The translations under genes and the position numbers were made by a program. A stretch of 64,000 nt of DNA from assembly GCF_900055185.1 (NCBI RefSeq), contig NZ_FIZX01000002.1, positions 376,586-440,585 on the forward strand. The letters run 5' to 3'. Origin of the DNA: Grimontia celer. Its GTDB lineage: Bacteria; Pseudomonadota; Gammaproteobacteria; Enterobacterales; Vibrionaceae. The notes below the pieces were generated by a model that was not told where the DNA came from, did not search any database, and saw only the letters and a program-made list of their open reading frames with translations. The number at the start of each line of letters is the position of its first letter. Positions within the stretch are counted from its first letter, which is position 1. Positions 17,619 through 26,739 of this stretch are shown here, in pieces.

Positions 17619-19982
17619 TCAGCGGGCGAGATCCATGATCTTGTTTCGCCATGTATCCATTGTGCGGGTATCGACCTCTCGCATGCGATTCCACTTATCC
17701 GGGAGCTCCTGTTTTAAAGAAGCCAGAAGCAATCTGGCGTTCGAATCAGATTTTGCTGTCTCTTCTAACCAAAGTATCCACCTGTAGTCAACAATACCTT
17801 CCATGATTTCATACAAATCGGTATGAATATCGGGCTCTTCCGGGCAAGGGTTCGCAGAAGGATAGAGCATTTGTACATCAAACTCGCGACCGTCTGTCGG
17901 GTCAAATGGGTCAGCAGTCGGCATACGTCCATGCCATTTCAAAAAGCCATCCGCGCCGGAATGCCAAAGGTAATAACCTGAAGCTGCTCGTGGGTTGGGC
18001 AGGTTATAAAGCCAAACCTCGCGGTCATCTTTCTGGGTTTCTTTGACTTGATCGACATTGATGCCAAAGCCGTCATTCACCAGCACCAAGTCAAACATCG
18101 GTAGATATTCTTTGTCATGGTCGCTGTTCAGGTGCCCCGCCAGTTTGGCGTCCGGCGCCAGCATAGAAAAGCTCTGGTACATTTCTTTGAACAAATCAAC
18201 GTTCCCCGGGTTACTAGGCTCATCAGCAATCGACCAGTAAGGGGTGGGCTGTAATCGCTGCTTGTAGCGGCTTTCTATGTCTGCCACCACATTGGCTGCG
18301 TTACCGACGCCAATGGACTGACTGAGGCGTTTGGCGGGTGCATAGGCCATGGCGGAAGTGAATCCGAGCATATTGAGATTGTCGGAAAGTGCATCAAACT
18401 CCTTTTGTGTGTCTTCATTGTGGGGTGTAGCAAAAGGTGGAGAGATGCCAGTCAGCCCAAGTTTTCGGAGGAATTTCAAATCGCAAACCATTGCCATGTC
18501 GCCGATGGCAGTAAGCTCTTTGAACCAACCAAACTGAACCTGTTTCTCAAGGTATATCCCAACGGGCTTTTCGAGCGCTGGCAGGGAGACATCCAGTACA
18601 GACACATTGAAAGGGGCTTTGAGTATTTTCCCTTGCAGTATCACCTGTACTTCACCTTGGTAGTCGCCGGGTGCCTGAGCTTCAGGCACATCGACACGCA
18701 CCATGAGTCGCCTTGGCAGCGCAACGCCCTGATTTTCCGGCATCAGGCCGTGGCGAAGGTAATTGTCGTTTGGCGCTAGCAGTGTGGATGAAAGATGAGT
18801 ACGGGTGAGCTGCCATTGGCTCCAATGCCAACTGGCCGATAGACGACCTTTTTCCTGACTAGGTTGTTTGAGCATCACCATGGGCGCTCCTGGGAGGTTG
18901 CCTTGCTCAAACTCCATGGGGATAAGAACAGAGGTCCCAGGTGCGGCAGAAACAGTCTTTTCCTTTGTGCTGAGTTTTGGCTGTCCTGTTGGCCATTTAG
19001 TCCACGCTGCAACAGGCCAGTTTCTGTCCCACCATAGCTTTCTTTGTCGCGTAAGCATTTCCAAAACTAATGGATTGTCTGCTGGTTCAGCCAAAATACC
19101 ACTGACAAACTGCGCATCTGGGCTGTCTCCTTTGAGTGTGACCTTCACGGGCTTGCCGGTACTTTTTATATCAAAAGTGACGCGGTCACTTTTTCTGGCG
19201 CCGAAATGGTCCCAACTGCTGCTCTCGGGCGATACCTTAATTTCCCGAAGGCCGAGGTAAACATTATCAATCCAGTTTTTTGGAGACAGGTTTTGTCGGT
19301 AAACAGCTTTGCCATCCACAAGGATTTCGCGTTTCAAAGGGTGGGGCAGAAATTCCCATTCTCCGGCATCCCGAAGCCAAAGGGTGACTTGCCAATTTCC
19401 AGCAGGTAGCGGAAGAGTTAGGGTGTCGATGCCACGTATCCCGTCAAAAGTCAGCGCATCGGCGGCTTGCATTCGGGTGCTTCTGTCAATGGGGTGGATA
19501 GAGCGCCCGGTAACCATTGGCGAGTTGGGTGTTAGCGGTTGGAAGCCCGGCCAGATAGCGCTGCCAGAAGGCCCTAAGTCCCATGCAAAAATGTTCTTCC
19601 CAAGTGGCTTGGGCGTCATGACCCGCGCACCAGTCAGGGCAAAACCACGTTCTGCCCGGCCGGGGAATATGATGATTTGCTGAAGACTTTTGAGATCTAA
19701 AGATCTCCCGCCTGGGGTTCTTAAACTGGCGAAAGGCACTTCAATGTTGAACTCACCCGGTGGGATAACGCGTTCAATATTGGCACGGTCGGCGTAGCCG
19801 GGGTTTTTAGTGTCGTCCGCACGGATGACTGCGATGGCATCAGTGTTGGAAAGGTTGTTGCCTGAAACCACCAGCATACTGGTAACAGAGACGTCGCCGA
19901 TGTCAGATTTATCAAGACGAATCTCAGCCATCACTAACGACGGACAAAACAAGGCCAAAGCAAGTATCCAATGCTTCATCAT
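17619..19982 (-). CDS. Secreted DUF4091/GH-like protein in the syp operon
   Basis: 787 residues with a signal peptide (MMKHWILALALFCPSLVMA). After beta-rich N-terminal regions there is a segment (about 500-760) resembling DUF4091, a relative of GH123 catalytic domains. YWSIADEPSNP carries the acidic pair expected in an active site. SGYYLWHSGADGFLKW and EIMEGIVDYRWILWLEET are also typical of the family. It starts 11 bases after sypO and closes that operon. It is not part of the V. fischeri syp locus as I know it. A role in trimming or modifying the polysaccharide in the periplasm is inference; family assignment is fairly good. Confidence 0.72.
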   Translation of the reverse strand: MMKHWILALALFCPSLVMAEIRLDKSDIGDVSVTSMLVVSGNNLSNTDAIAVIRADDTKNPGYADRANIERVIPPGEFNIEVPFASLRTPGGRSLDLKSLQQIIIFPGRAERGFALTGARVMTPKPLGKNIFAWDLGPSGSAIWPGFQPLTPNSPMVTGRSIHPIDRSTRMQAADALTFDGIRGIDTLTLPLPAGNWQVTLWLRDAGEWEFLPHPLKREILVDGKAVYRQNLSPKNWIDNVYLGLREIKVSPESSSWDHFGARKSDRVTFDIKSTGKPVKVTLKGDSPDAQFVSGILAEPADNPLVLEMLTRQRKLWWDRNWPVAAWTKWPTGQPKLSTKEKTVSAAPGTSVLIPMEFEQGNLPGAPMVMLKQPSQEKGRLSASWHWSQWQLTRTHLSSTLLAPNDNYLRHGLMPENQGVALPRRLMVRVDVPEAQAPGDYQGEVQVILQGKILKAPFNVSVLDVSLPALEKPVGIYLEKQVQFGWFKELTAIGDMAMVCDLKFLRKLGLTGISPPFATPHNEDTQKEFDALSDNLNMLGFTSAMAYAPAKRLSQSIGVGNAANVVADIESRYKQRLQPTPYWSIADEPSNPGNVDLFKEMYQSFSMLAPDAKLAGHLNSDHDKEYLPMFDLVLVNDGFGINVDQVKETQKDDREVWLYNLPNPRAASGYYLWHSGADGFLKWHGRMPTADPFDPTDGREFDVQMLYPSANPCPEEPDIHTDLYEIMEGIVDYRWILWLEETAKSDSNARLLLASLKQELPDKWNRMREVDTRTMDTWRNKIMDLAR

Positions 19983-19993
19983 CTTATCTCCGT

Positions 19994-21472
19994 TTATTTT
20001 GCTTCTATGACTTTTCCTTCTTTGGGTGCGCCAAGTGCCGGGCGCTCCTGTTTCACAAAGGGAATGCGGGTTAGGACGGGGGCGCCAGTGATAGATTCCA
20101 GAGTATTAATGCGGCGAATGGTGGTATCGGTGAGCTCCATAAGCACTGCCAGACCACTGCCAAGGAAAATGCCACCAACCATGCCTGCAATGGCAAACAC
20201 AATAATGGGCAGGTTGCTTGGGGTGCTGGGTGAATAGGGGCGGTCGATGATCTTAATACGTTTATCTTGCTCGAACACACCGAGTGAACTGGTGAGACGT
20301 GCTTTTTCCTGACGCTCCAACAGCTCTTCGAACAACATGCGTTTCACCTGAAGGTCGCGTTCCAACTTGCGGATCTGCTGCTCTTTCTCGCCAGACATAT
20401 TGGTCTTTTCTTCCAACTGCAGAATCATTTTGCGTAGGCTGGCGGTTTCTTCTTCCAGTGTTTCTACTTTACTGCGCGCTTCCTGCAGGTTTTCAAGTTG
20501 GGAAATCAGCAAAGGCTGGGATTCGCTGTCACCATTCATGCGAGCACTGCTGGCAATGTCCCAGAGCTGGGCGGTGTCAATCGTTTGTTGGGTAGATTCA
20601 ACCAGTTGAGCACGCTGCTCTTCCAGACGGCGAAGATTTCGGAGTGCGCCTTGAACCAGACTGTGTTGGTCGGTATAGCGGGCTTTCAGTAAAGCCAATT
20701 CACTGCGAATCTTCACGATCTGATCTTCAATGCTGCCGATCACTGGGTTGGTGCTGGAGAGTTGTTGATCAAGACCACCTAGGCTTTTTTGCGCGCCTGC
20801 CATTTCAGCTTCTTTTTCTGAAAGGCGCTGTTTGAGTTGTTCAATGCGTGCATAGTTGGCAACCTGAAGTTCAGGTAAGCCATCTGCATGTTTGCTACGG
20901 AAGTCAGACAACGCAGCTTCTGCATCATCGAGTTCTTCACGGCGTTTGTTGATGTGTTCGGAAAGGAAGAAGCTGGAATCTTTCATCGATGAGCGCTCGG
21001 GGGCCAACAGCTCTTCGACCACATAGTCGCTGACGGTTTCGAGCGTTTCTTTCATCCCTTCAGGATCGTTTGAGCGGTAATCAATCCTGATTACGTCTTT
21101 ACCAATGGTGACCATATTCAGGCCATTGGATAGCTGGGCGATAACCTCATCGAGTTTCTGGGGAGAATCGTCTTCCTTTACGTAGCCACGTTCTACGGCA
21201 ACCTTCCCTAAAATATGTCGGCTATGCAGCAGGGTTTGCAGTCCACTGAAACGCTCTTTCATCTGAGCAGATATCGCCAGATCTTCGAGAAAGGGATTCA
21301 TCTTAGAGGTTTCCTGGATCAGCATGCTGGTGTGGGAGATGTACTGCTTAGGGCTCAACAAGCCGATCGCAATGCCCATCAAAGGGAATATCAGGATAGG
21401 CATGATGATTACGTAACGGCGACGCCATGCGCCATCAAGCAAGATCAGGAATTTGTAGGTCAGGGTGTTCAT
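19994..21472 (-). CDS. sypO: SypO-like polysaccharide chain-length protein (Wzz/GumC type)
   Basis: 492 residues. A membrane helix at about 20-40, a Wzz domain (ISHTSMLIQETSKMNPFLED), a long periplasmic coiled coil (about 150-390, including RRLEEQRAQLVE), and a C-terminal helix after RIIDRPYSPSTPSNLP, a proline-rich motif of these co-polymerases. There is no C-terminal tyrosine-kinase domain; the kinase-like partner is the separate SypD. It controls polymer length and links the cytoplasmic and periplasmic steps. It overlaps sypN by 4 bases. Confidence 0.9.
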   Translation of the reverse strand: MNTLTYKFLILLDGAWRRRYVIIMPILIFPLMGIAIGLLSPKQYISHTSMLIQETSKMNPFLEDLAISAQMKERFSGLQTLLHSRHILGKVAVERGYVKEDDSPQKLDEVIAQLSNGLNMVTIGKDVIRIDYRSNDPEGMKETLETVSDYVVEELLAPERSSMKDSSFFLSEHINKRREELDDAEAALSDFRSKHADGLPELQVANYARIEQLKQRLSEKEAEMAGAQKSLGGLDQQLSSTNPVIGSIEDQIVKIRSELALLKARYTDQHSLVQGALRNLRRLEEQRAQLVESTQQTIDTAQLWDIASSARMNGDSESQPLLISQLENLQEARSKVETLEEETASLRKMILQLEEKTNMSGEKEQQIRKLERDLQVKRMLFEELLERQEKARLTSSLGVFEQDKRIKIIDRPYSPSTPSNLPIIVFAIAGMVGGIFLGSGLAVLMELTDTTIRRINTLESITGAPVLTRIPFVKQERPALGAPKEGKVIEAK

Positions 21473-22593
21473 AGCGCATCCAGCCAGTCAGCTAACTTTT
21501 CAGCACGCGCATCCCAAGTGTGAGGGCTGACTGCCGCTTGCTGGTGTGAGTTGTTTTGTTTTTGACCCTCACGTTTCAGTGCTGAAATCATTTCGTCCAC
21601 ATTGTTAACGATAGACACATATCCACGATATTCATTAACTGCTGGAAAAGGTGTGCTGATAACCGGGCGACCTGTAGCGAGATATTCGCGCAATTTTAGC
21701 GGGTTGCATGCCTGAATTTGACCATTGTCCGTAAAGGGTAAAAGGCTTGCCGACCAATGCTGGCTGTAACCCGGCAGTTCGTGATGAGGGCGTGGGCCCA
21801 TCAGCGTAACGTTGTTGTGTTTGGCGAGCGTTTTGGCCTCTTCGCAGGCATGGCCGATGAAAACGAAATTCCAGTTTGGCAGTGCCTCGATAGTTTTGTG
21901 CAGCATCGGATAATCCAGCCACTCTGACAGCGAACCATAAAACCCTGCGATAGGTTTGCCGTCATTCGGTAAATCTTTTGCGCGTGGTGTTGGTGTAGAA
22001 AACAACGAGTAATCAACGCCATGTGGCAGCAAACGGGTACGAATGGCAGGGAAGCGGGTATAAAGGGTTTCGCTGGCCGCTAAAATCAAGTCGGCTTTGT
22101 GGATCAATTCATTTTCCCGTTCAGCAACAGTCGAATGGTCGACACCTGCAAGTTTTGAAAAATCATCGCCGCAGTAATACACCACAGAAGAAGCGCCCAA
22201 TTTGTCTGATACATCTACTGCAGTTGGCAGTGATGTCCATAGAATCGGGTTGTTGAGCTTGGCTTTCTCAATGATAGGTAGAAGCTGGCTCATCAACATA
22301 TTTGAAGCGATTTTTCGGCCAAAGCGGGTTCTCGGTGCTGGCAAAGTAGATGGATTCACCAGCGTAAAATTGTCTGGTAATGCCGCTTCACATTTGGTGT
22401 TTGTGGCAACGGACTTTGCAGTCAGCTTGCGCCACGCGCGGCGAACATCGTTCATGGTCAGGGTTGGGCGGCGCAGTCCAATGGAATTTACCCACACCAC
22501 TTTGCGTTGTTCAGACAGACGACGGATAAGGTGTTGGGTGCTGGAAGGTAAGCCGCCCCAGTCTTCGCCGAAAACAATCAGATCGCGGTTCAT
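21469..22593 (-). CDS. sypN: SypN-like glycosyltransferase
   Basis: 374 residues of the GT-B type. The start is LIVFGEDWGGLPSSTQHLI. The C-terminal half has GFYGSLSEWLDYPML, MGPRPHHELPGYSQHW and ACNPLKLREYLATGRPVIST, which resembles the sugar-binding region of TuaH/EpsF-type transferases. It overlaps both neighbours by 4 bases (sypM upstream, sypO downstream), so translation is coupled. The sugar transferred cannot be deduced. Confidence 0.86.
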   Translation of the reverse strand: MNRDLIVFGEDWGGLPSSTQHLIRRLSEQRKVVWVNSIGLRRPTLTMNDVRRAWRKLTAKSVATNTKCEAALPDNFTLVNPSTLPAPRTRFGRKIASNMLMSQLLPIIEKAKLNNPILWTSLPTAVDVSDKLGASSVVYYCGDDFSKLAGVDHSTVAERENELIHKADLILAASETLYTRFPAIRTRLLPHGVDYSLFSTPTPRAKDLPNDGKPIAGFYGSLSEWLDYPMLHKTIEALPNWNFVFIGHACEEAKTLAKHNNVTLMGPRPHHELPGYSQHWSASLLPFTDNGQIQACNPLKLREYLATGRPVISTPFPAVNEYRGYVSIVNNVDEMISALKREGQKQNNSHQQAAVSPHTWDARAEKLADWLDAL

Positions 22594-23312
22594 CGTTTCA
22601 TCTCCTCATCCGTGAGTGGACGTATCACTTTGGCAGGAACACCGCCCGCAACTACAAAGGGGGGTAAGCTATTAGTGACAACACTGCCCGCCGCTACAAT
22701 GGTGCCTTGACCAATGGTGACGCCTGCCATCACAGACACACCGGTTGCCAACCAAACATCGCGCTCAAGAATGACATCACCAACCTGGCTATCCAGTTCC
22801 GGTAAACCTGCGGCACGGTCTTCTGCATTCAGTGGGTGGCCAGGGTAGCCCGCGATAAAGGCGCGCCCTGCGATACGCACGTTATCTCCAATCACGACTT
22901 TCGAACCAACAGCGATGGTGGTTTGCCATCCAATATCAATATTGCTGCCAATAATGAGTTCGGGTTGTTCGGCACTGCAGGTACGGCCCGAGAACGTTGA
23001 TTGGCCTGAGACCCGGCAGTTGTCACCCATAGAAATGGAAACTGGACCGCTGACAAAAGGCATTCCGCCGTAAAGGTATAAACCGCGACCCACATGCTGT
23101 AAGCGACCTTTAAACACTGGCGTCCACCACAGAGCACGGGTCAGATTTTCCCATATGGCACTGACTAATTTGGTCAGTTTATAAAGAGGCACCACAATCA
23201 ACTTGGGTGCTGGCATGCTCGCTTGGAGCGCGCCTTTGATGACTTGGAACAAGCCACGAGCGATTGGGCTCGGGCTGTTCTTTAACCAATGTCGGGTCGC
23301 TTGCATGTTCAT
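22590..23312 (-). CDS. sypM: SypM-like hexapeptide acyltransferase
   Basis: 240 residues. From about residue 80 onward it shows left-handed beta-helix hexapeptide repeats (INMGDNCRV-like, IGSNIDIGWQTTIAVGSKVVIG, VMAGVTIGQGTIVAAGSVVT), ending VAGGVPAKVIRPL. This is the LbH family of O-acetyl or other acyltransferases. It probably decorates the polysaccharide. It follows glmS by 5 bases and overlaps sypN by 4. In V. fischeri the promoter lies directly before sypM; here glmS is in between. Confidence 0.88.
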   Translation of the reverse strand: MNMQATRHWLKNSPSPIARGLFQVIKGALQASMPAPKLIVVPLYKLTKLVSAIWENLTRALWWTPVFKGRLQHVGRGLYLYGGMPFVSGPVSISMGDNCRVSGQSTFSGRTCSAEQPELIIGSNIDIGWQTTIAVGSKVVIGDNVRIAGRAFIAGYPGHPLNAEDRAAGLPELDSQVGDVILERDVWLATGVSVMAGVTIGQGTIVAAGSVVTNSLPPFVVAGGVPAKVIRPLTDEEMKR

Positions 23313-23317
23313 GGCGA

Positions 23318-25141
23318 TTACTCCACGGTCACTGATTTCGCGAGGTTGCGAGGCTGGTCAACGTCGGTGCCTTTCAGAACAGCAACGTGATATGCCAGCA
23401 ACTGCAATGGCAGGGTATAGAGCACTGGCATCATCACTGGGTCGCAATCGGGCATTTCAATCGCGTGAGTGATGTGCTCAGAAGCGAGTTCAATCCCTTC
23501 GTGATTGCTGATAAGAATGACCTTGGCACCGCGGGCTGCTACTTCACGGAGATTCGACAGAGTTTTGCTCATCATCGGACCCGGAGGCGCTACCAGCACC
23601 ACTGGCATAGCTTCGTCAATCAGCGCGATAGGGCCGTGTTTGAGCTCGCCGGCTGGGTAAGCTTCTGCATGGATATAACTGATCTCTTTCAGTTTCAATG
23701 CGCCTTCCTGTGCCAGAGGGAAACCTGTTCCTCGACCCAGGAACAAGGTGTGTTCCGATTGCACCAGTGAAGAGGCGATAGATTTCATTGATGCCAATTG
23801 GTCAATCACGTTTGAAAGGCCAACAGGCAGGGTGAAGAGCTCTTTGATAGCGGCTTTCTCAGCGGCAATATCCAGTCGGCCACTTGCTTTCGCCATGCGA
23901 AGTGCCATCAACAGCAGTACCATCAACTGACCGGTGAAGGCTTTGGTTGAAGCCACGCCGATTTCTGCGCCAGCCAAGGTGCGCAAGAAGCTGTCACTTT
24001 CCGCTGCCATAGTGCTGGTGTCCACGTTCAGCAGAGAAATACAGGACAGGCCTTGCTCCTTGGTGTAACGCAGGGCAGCCAGTGTATCTGCAGTCTCACC
24101 TGACTGACTGATAAACAGCGACAAGGTGTTCGGTGAAAGCGGTGACTCACGGTAGCGATACTCTGAAGCGACGTCCGCTTCTACAGGAATCGCGGCGTAT
24201 TTTTCGAACCAGGTGCGGGCAACCATACCTGCATAGTAGGAAGTGCCACACGCGACGATAGATAGGCGGTCAAAGCGCTCAAGATTCGCCGGGAACATTT
24301 CGTCTTTTAACGTGAAAGAGGCGTTATCACAGTAGTGGTTAAGGGTGTTGCGAACCACTTCTGGCTGCTGGTGGATTTCTTTGAGCATGTAGTGGCGATA
24401 GCCTTGCTTGCCTTGGTCATGTTCAGAGACCTGCAAGGCTTTCATTTCTCGGTGAGTCACTTCACCAGCGTTGTTGGTTATGCTCATCTCGTTCACACGG
24501 ACTTTCGCCACATCACCATCTTCCAGCATGCAAAGGTTGCGGGCCACGCTTGCCATTGCAATTGCATCAGAGGCAATGAAATGACCGGTGGCACCCTGAC
24601 CGATAACCAGGGGGCTACCTAGGCGGGCTGCGTAAACTGTGTCTGATTCCGAAGCGAAAATCACTGCGATACCAAAGCTGCCTTCTAGCATCGCCATAGC
24701 TTCGCGAAGTGCTACTTCCGGCGTCATGCCTTTGTCCAGATTGCGGGTGATAAGCAGTGGAATGCACTCGCTGTCGGTTTCGCTGTTAAAACGATAACCG
24801 TCGCTTTCCAAATCTGCTTTCAGCAAACTGTAATTTTCAATAATACCATTGTGTACCACGGCGACTTTTGGCGTCATGTGTGGATGGGCATTGGTTTCAG
24901 ATGGCGCGCCGTGGGTCGCCCAGCGTGTATGGGCGATGCCGACAAAGCCTTCCAAAGGTTGTTCTTTCAAGAGGGAGCTTAGTGCTTCCAGCTTGCCTGG
25001 TGCGCGGCGGCGTTGAAGACCGCTGTGTTGTGCAATAACCAAACCACTTGAGTCATATCCACGGTATGACAGGGCACGAAGTCCACCTACTAATGCTGAA
25101 GTGACTGACGTTTCTGAAACAGCTGCGAAAATCCCACACAT
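23318..25141 (-). CDS. glmS: Glucosamine-6-phosphate synthase inside the syp locus
   Basis: 607 residues from ATG 25141, which gives the mature N-terminal MCGIFAAV with the catalytic Cys2; AAGGAG stands 7 bases upstream. The glutaminase domain (1-240) has HTRWATHGAPSETNAHPH. Two SIS domains follow, with SQSGETADTLAAL and GRGTGFPLAQEGALKLKE, and the end is DQPRNLAKSVTVE. It makes glucosamine-6-phosphate from fructose-6-phosphate and glutamine. Because it heads the sypMNO operon behind a sigma-54 promoter, it is probably a second, dedicated copy that feeds amino-sugar precursors into the polysaccharide. Confidence 0.95.
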   Translation of the reverse strand: MCGIFAAVSETSVTSALVGGLRALSYRGYDSSGLVIAQHSGLQRRRAPGKLEALSSLLKEQPLEGFVGIAHTRWATHGAPSETNAHPHMTPKVAVVHNGIIENYSLLKADLESDGYRFNSETDSECIPLLITRNLDKGMTPEVALREAMAMLEGSFGIAVIFASESDTVYAARLGSPLVIGQGATGHFIASDAIAMASVARNLCMLEDGDVAKVRVNEMSITNNAGEVTHREMKALQVSEHDQGKQGYRHYMLKEIHQQPEVVRNTLNHYCDNASFTLKDEMFPANLERFDRLSIVACGTSYYAGMVARTWFEKYAAIPVEADVASEYRYRESPLSPNTLSLFISQSGETADTLAALRYTKEQGLSCISLLNVDTSTMAAESDSFLRTLAGAEIGVASTKAFTGQLMVLLLMALRMAKASGRLDIAAEKAAIKELFTLPVGLSNVIDQLASMKSIASSLVQSEHTLFLGRGTGFPLAQEGALKLKEISYIHAEAYPAGELKHGPIALIDEAMPVVLVAPPGPMMSKTLSNLREVAARGAKVILISNHEGIELASEHITHAIEMPDCDPVMMPVLYTLPLQLLAYHVAVLKGTDVDQPRNLAKSVTVE

Positions 25142-25198
25142 AGTTTTTCTCCTTGGTTTTCTTTTCCGCTCTGATAGAGCGCCTTTTCCCAAGAAGAG

Positions 25199-25214
25199 AG
25201 CACTAACCGTGCCA
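25199..25214 (-). promoter_or_regulatory. Sigma-54 promoter of the glmS-sypM operon
   Basis: Minus strand TGGCACGGTTAGTGCT with GG and GC 10 bases apart, 58 bases before the glmS start. The -24 half is perfect; the -12 half is GTGC. Confidence 0.82.
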
Positions 25215-25250
25215 AGATGTAATATTCATAATTTTCATATGGATAGAGTG

Positions 25251-25276
25251 AAACGCCGTGCGATAAAACGGCGTTT
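25251..25276 (-). terminator. Hairpin after sypK, overlapping the enhancer of glmS
   Basis: AAACGCCG (25251-25258) pairs with CGGCGTTT (25269-25276). On the minus strand it is followed only by TTTCACT, so termination may be partial. Its right arm abuts the SypG-type site at 25276. Confidence 0.65.
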
Positions 25277-25289
25277 TCTCATTTTGAAA
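25276..25289 (+). promoter_or_regulatory. SypG enhancer-like site upstream of glmS-sypM
   Basis: TTCTCATTTTGAAA, a full match to TTCTCA-N3-TGA-WW, 62 bases upstream of the sigma-54 promoter. The same 14 bases occur upstream of sypA. Confidence 0.85.
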
Positions 25290-25311
25290 GTCAGATTAAT
25301 CAAATTGGCGG

Positions 25312-26739
25312 TTAGTTTGCTGTTTGCCTTTTCATTGCCTGGATAGAGAACTTTGGCAGCAGGTTGAAGCGTTGCGCCAAAAGCACCATCGAGACCATTG
25401 CCATGCCCACTAGCATCAGCCGCGCGATGTCTGACCATTCATAGGTAGAAACGTACAGCCAGAACATGCAAAAACCTCCGCACATGAGCAAGGCAGTCAG
25501 TGGGTAAGGCAGATGGTAGAGATGCTGACTTACGGCATAGAAGAGCACGAATCTCAGACCTTGGGTAAAGGTGAGTGCCATCAGTACACCCATCACGCCG
25601 TGGCTATTGCCCCACCAAATCAGAGTGCCTACAGCAACAAAAGCAGACACGACATTAATAGCCATCTGGCCATAGGTGGTGTCTCCAGCGAAACTGCCAA
25701 GGTTGACCAATTCAGCCAGTTCTTTGAACAATGCTGCGATAATCAGAAAAACGGTAAAAGTCGCCGCAAGCTGATAGCTATCAGGGAGCAACCAGGTGAT
25801 AGCGAGCGGTGCCAAAAAGGCAACCAACACCGAAATCAGCATCACAGCGGTAAGGCCAAAACAGGTGTAACGTGTTGCTGCTTCCCGCCCTTCGACGCCG
25901 TACAGTACATCGAAGCGCTTTGGCATCCACCACATACCGAAAGGTTGTAAAAGCAGCACGACAGCCAGTCCGAATTTGGCGGCGACACCAAACTGCGCGA
26001 CTTCTTCCAATGAGCTGACTTCTGCCAGCACCCAACGGTCAAAACCATTCATAGTAAATGCCATCAAGCCGCTGGCCATGATTGGAATGCTGTAAATGAG
26101 TGACTGTTTGGCGACAGGCATGGAGAACGCCAGACCCGTTTCACGGATTTGGATGATAAACAGGATCACAGATTGCGCGATGGCGGCAATAATCCCTGCT
26201 TCTAAAACGCCATCGACACCGCGGCCTGCCAGAAGCATCGCGACAGTGAGTGCAGCTTGGAACAGTGCGCGCCCGACTGCCACAGAGAAGAAAGTAAAGG
26301 CACGGTTTTGCATGCGAATCCAACCGAGCGGCACTGCAATGCATCCTTCAAGTGCCAACATCAGAAGCACCAAGCGCAGTTGATATGTTGTGAGACCGCC
26401 CGGCACGAAGCTATCGAGCCAAGCCGCTAACGCCCATGACAATGGAATAACGACGGCACATACGATGAGAGTGAGAGTAAAAATCCGCGCTGACATGGTG
26501 AGCCTTTCTGCTTCTGATTTGCAGCGGCCCACAAAGCGGTAAAGCGCGTCTTCAAGGCCTAACCCCACCAGAATACTGCCGAGCGCAGCGATACTACTGA
26601 CAATCTCCAGCTGACCGAACTCTGCCTGTGGCAGTTGATGAGTGATAAAAGGCAGCATCAGCAGAGAGATGCCTTTCATTAATGCCATGCTGCTGCCATA
26701 GAGCAGAGTCTGCTTCATCATGGGTGAGAGCGTTTTCAT
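25312..26739 (-). CDS. sypK: SypK-like polysaccharide flippase (Wzx/MATE-type)
   Basis: 475 residues with about 12-14 membrane helices. The start LLYGSSMALMKGISLLMLPF and the segment LPQAEFGQLEIVSSIAALGS are typical of O-antigen/polysaccharide translocases of the MOP superfamily. It would flip lipid-linked repeat units across the inner membrane. It overlaps sypJ by 4 bases and is the last gene of the sypI-J-K unit. Confidence 0.88.
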   Translation of the reverse strand: MKTLSPMMKQTLLYGSSMALMKGISLLMLPFITHQLPQAEFGQLEIVSSIAALGSILVGLGLEDALYRFVGRCKSEAERLTMSARIFTLTLIVCAVVIPLSWALAAWLDSFVPGGLTTYQLRLVLLMLALEGCIAVPLGWIRMQNRAFTFFSVAVGRALFQAALTVAMLLAGRGVDGVLEAGIIAAIAQSVILFIIQIRETGLAFSMPVAKQSLIYSIPIMASGLMAFTMNGFDRWVLAEVSSLEEVAQFGVAAKFGLAVVLLLQPFGMWWMPKRFDVLYGVEGREAATRYTCFGLTAVMLISVLVAFLAPLAITWLLPDSYQLAATFTVFLIIAALFKELAELVNLGSFAGDTTYGQMAINVVSAFVAVGTLIWWGNSHGVMGVLMALTFTQGLRFVLFYAVSQHLYHLPYPLTALLMCGGFCMFWLYVSTYEWSDIARLMLVGMAMVSMVLLAQRFNLLPKFSIQAMKRQTAN

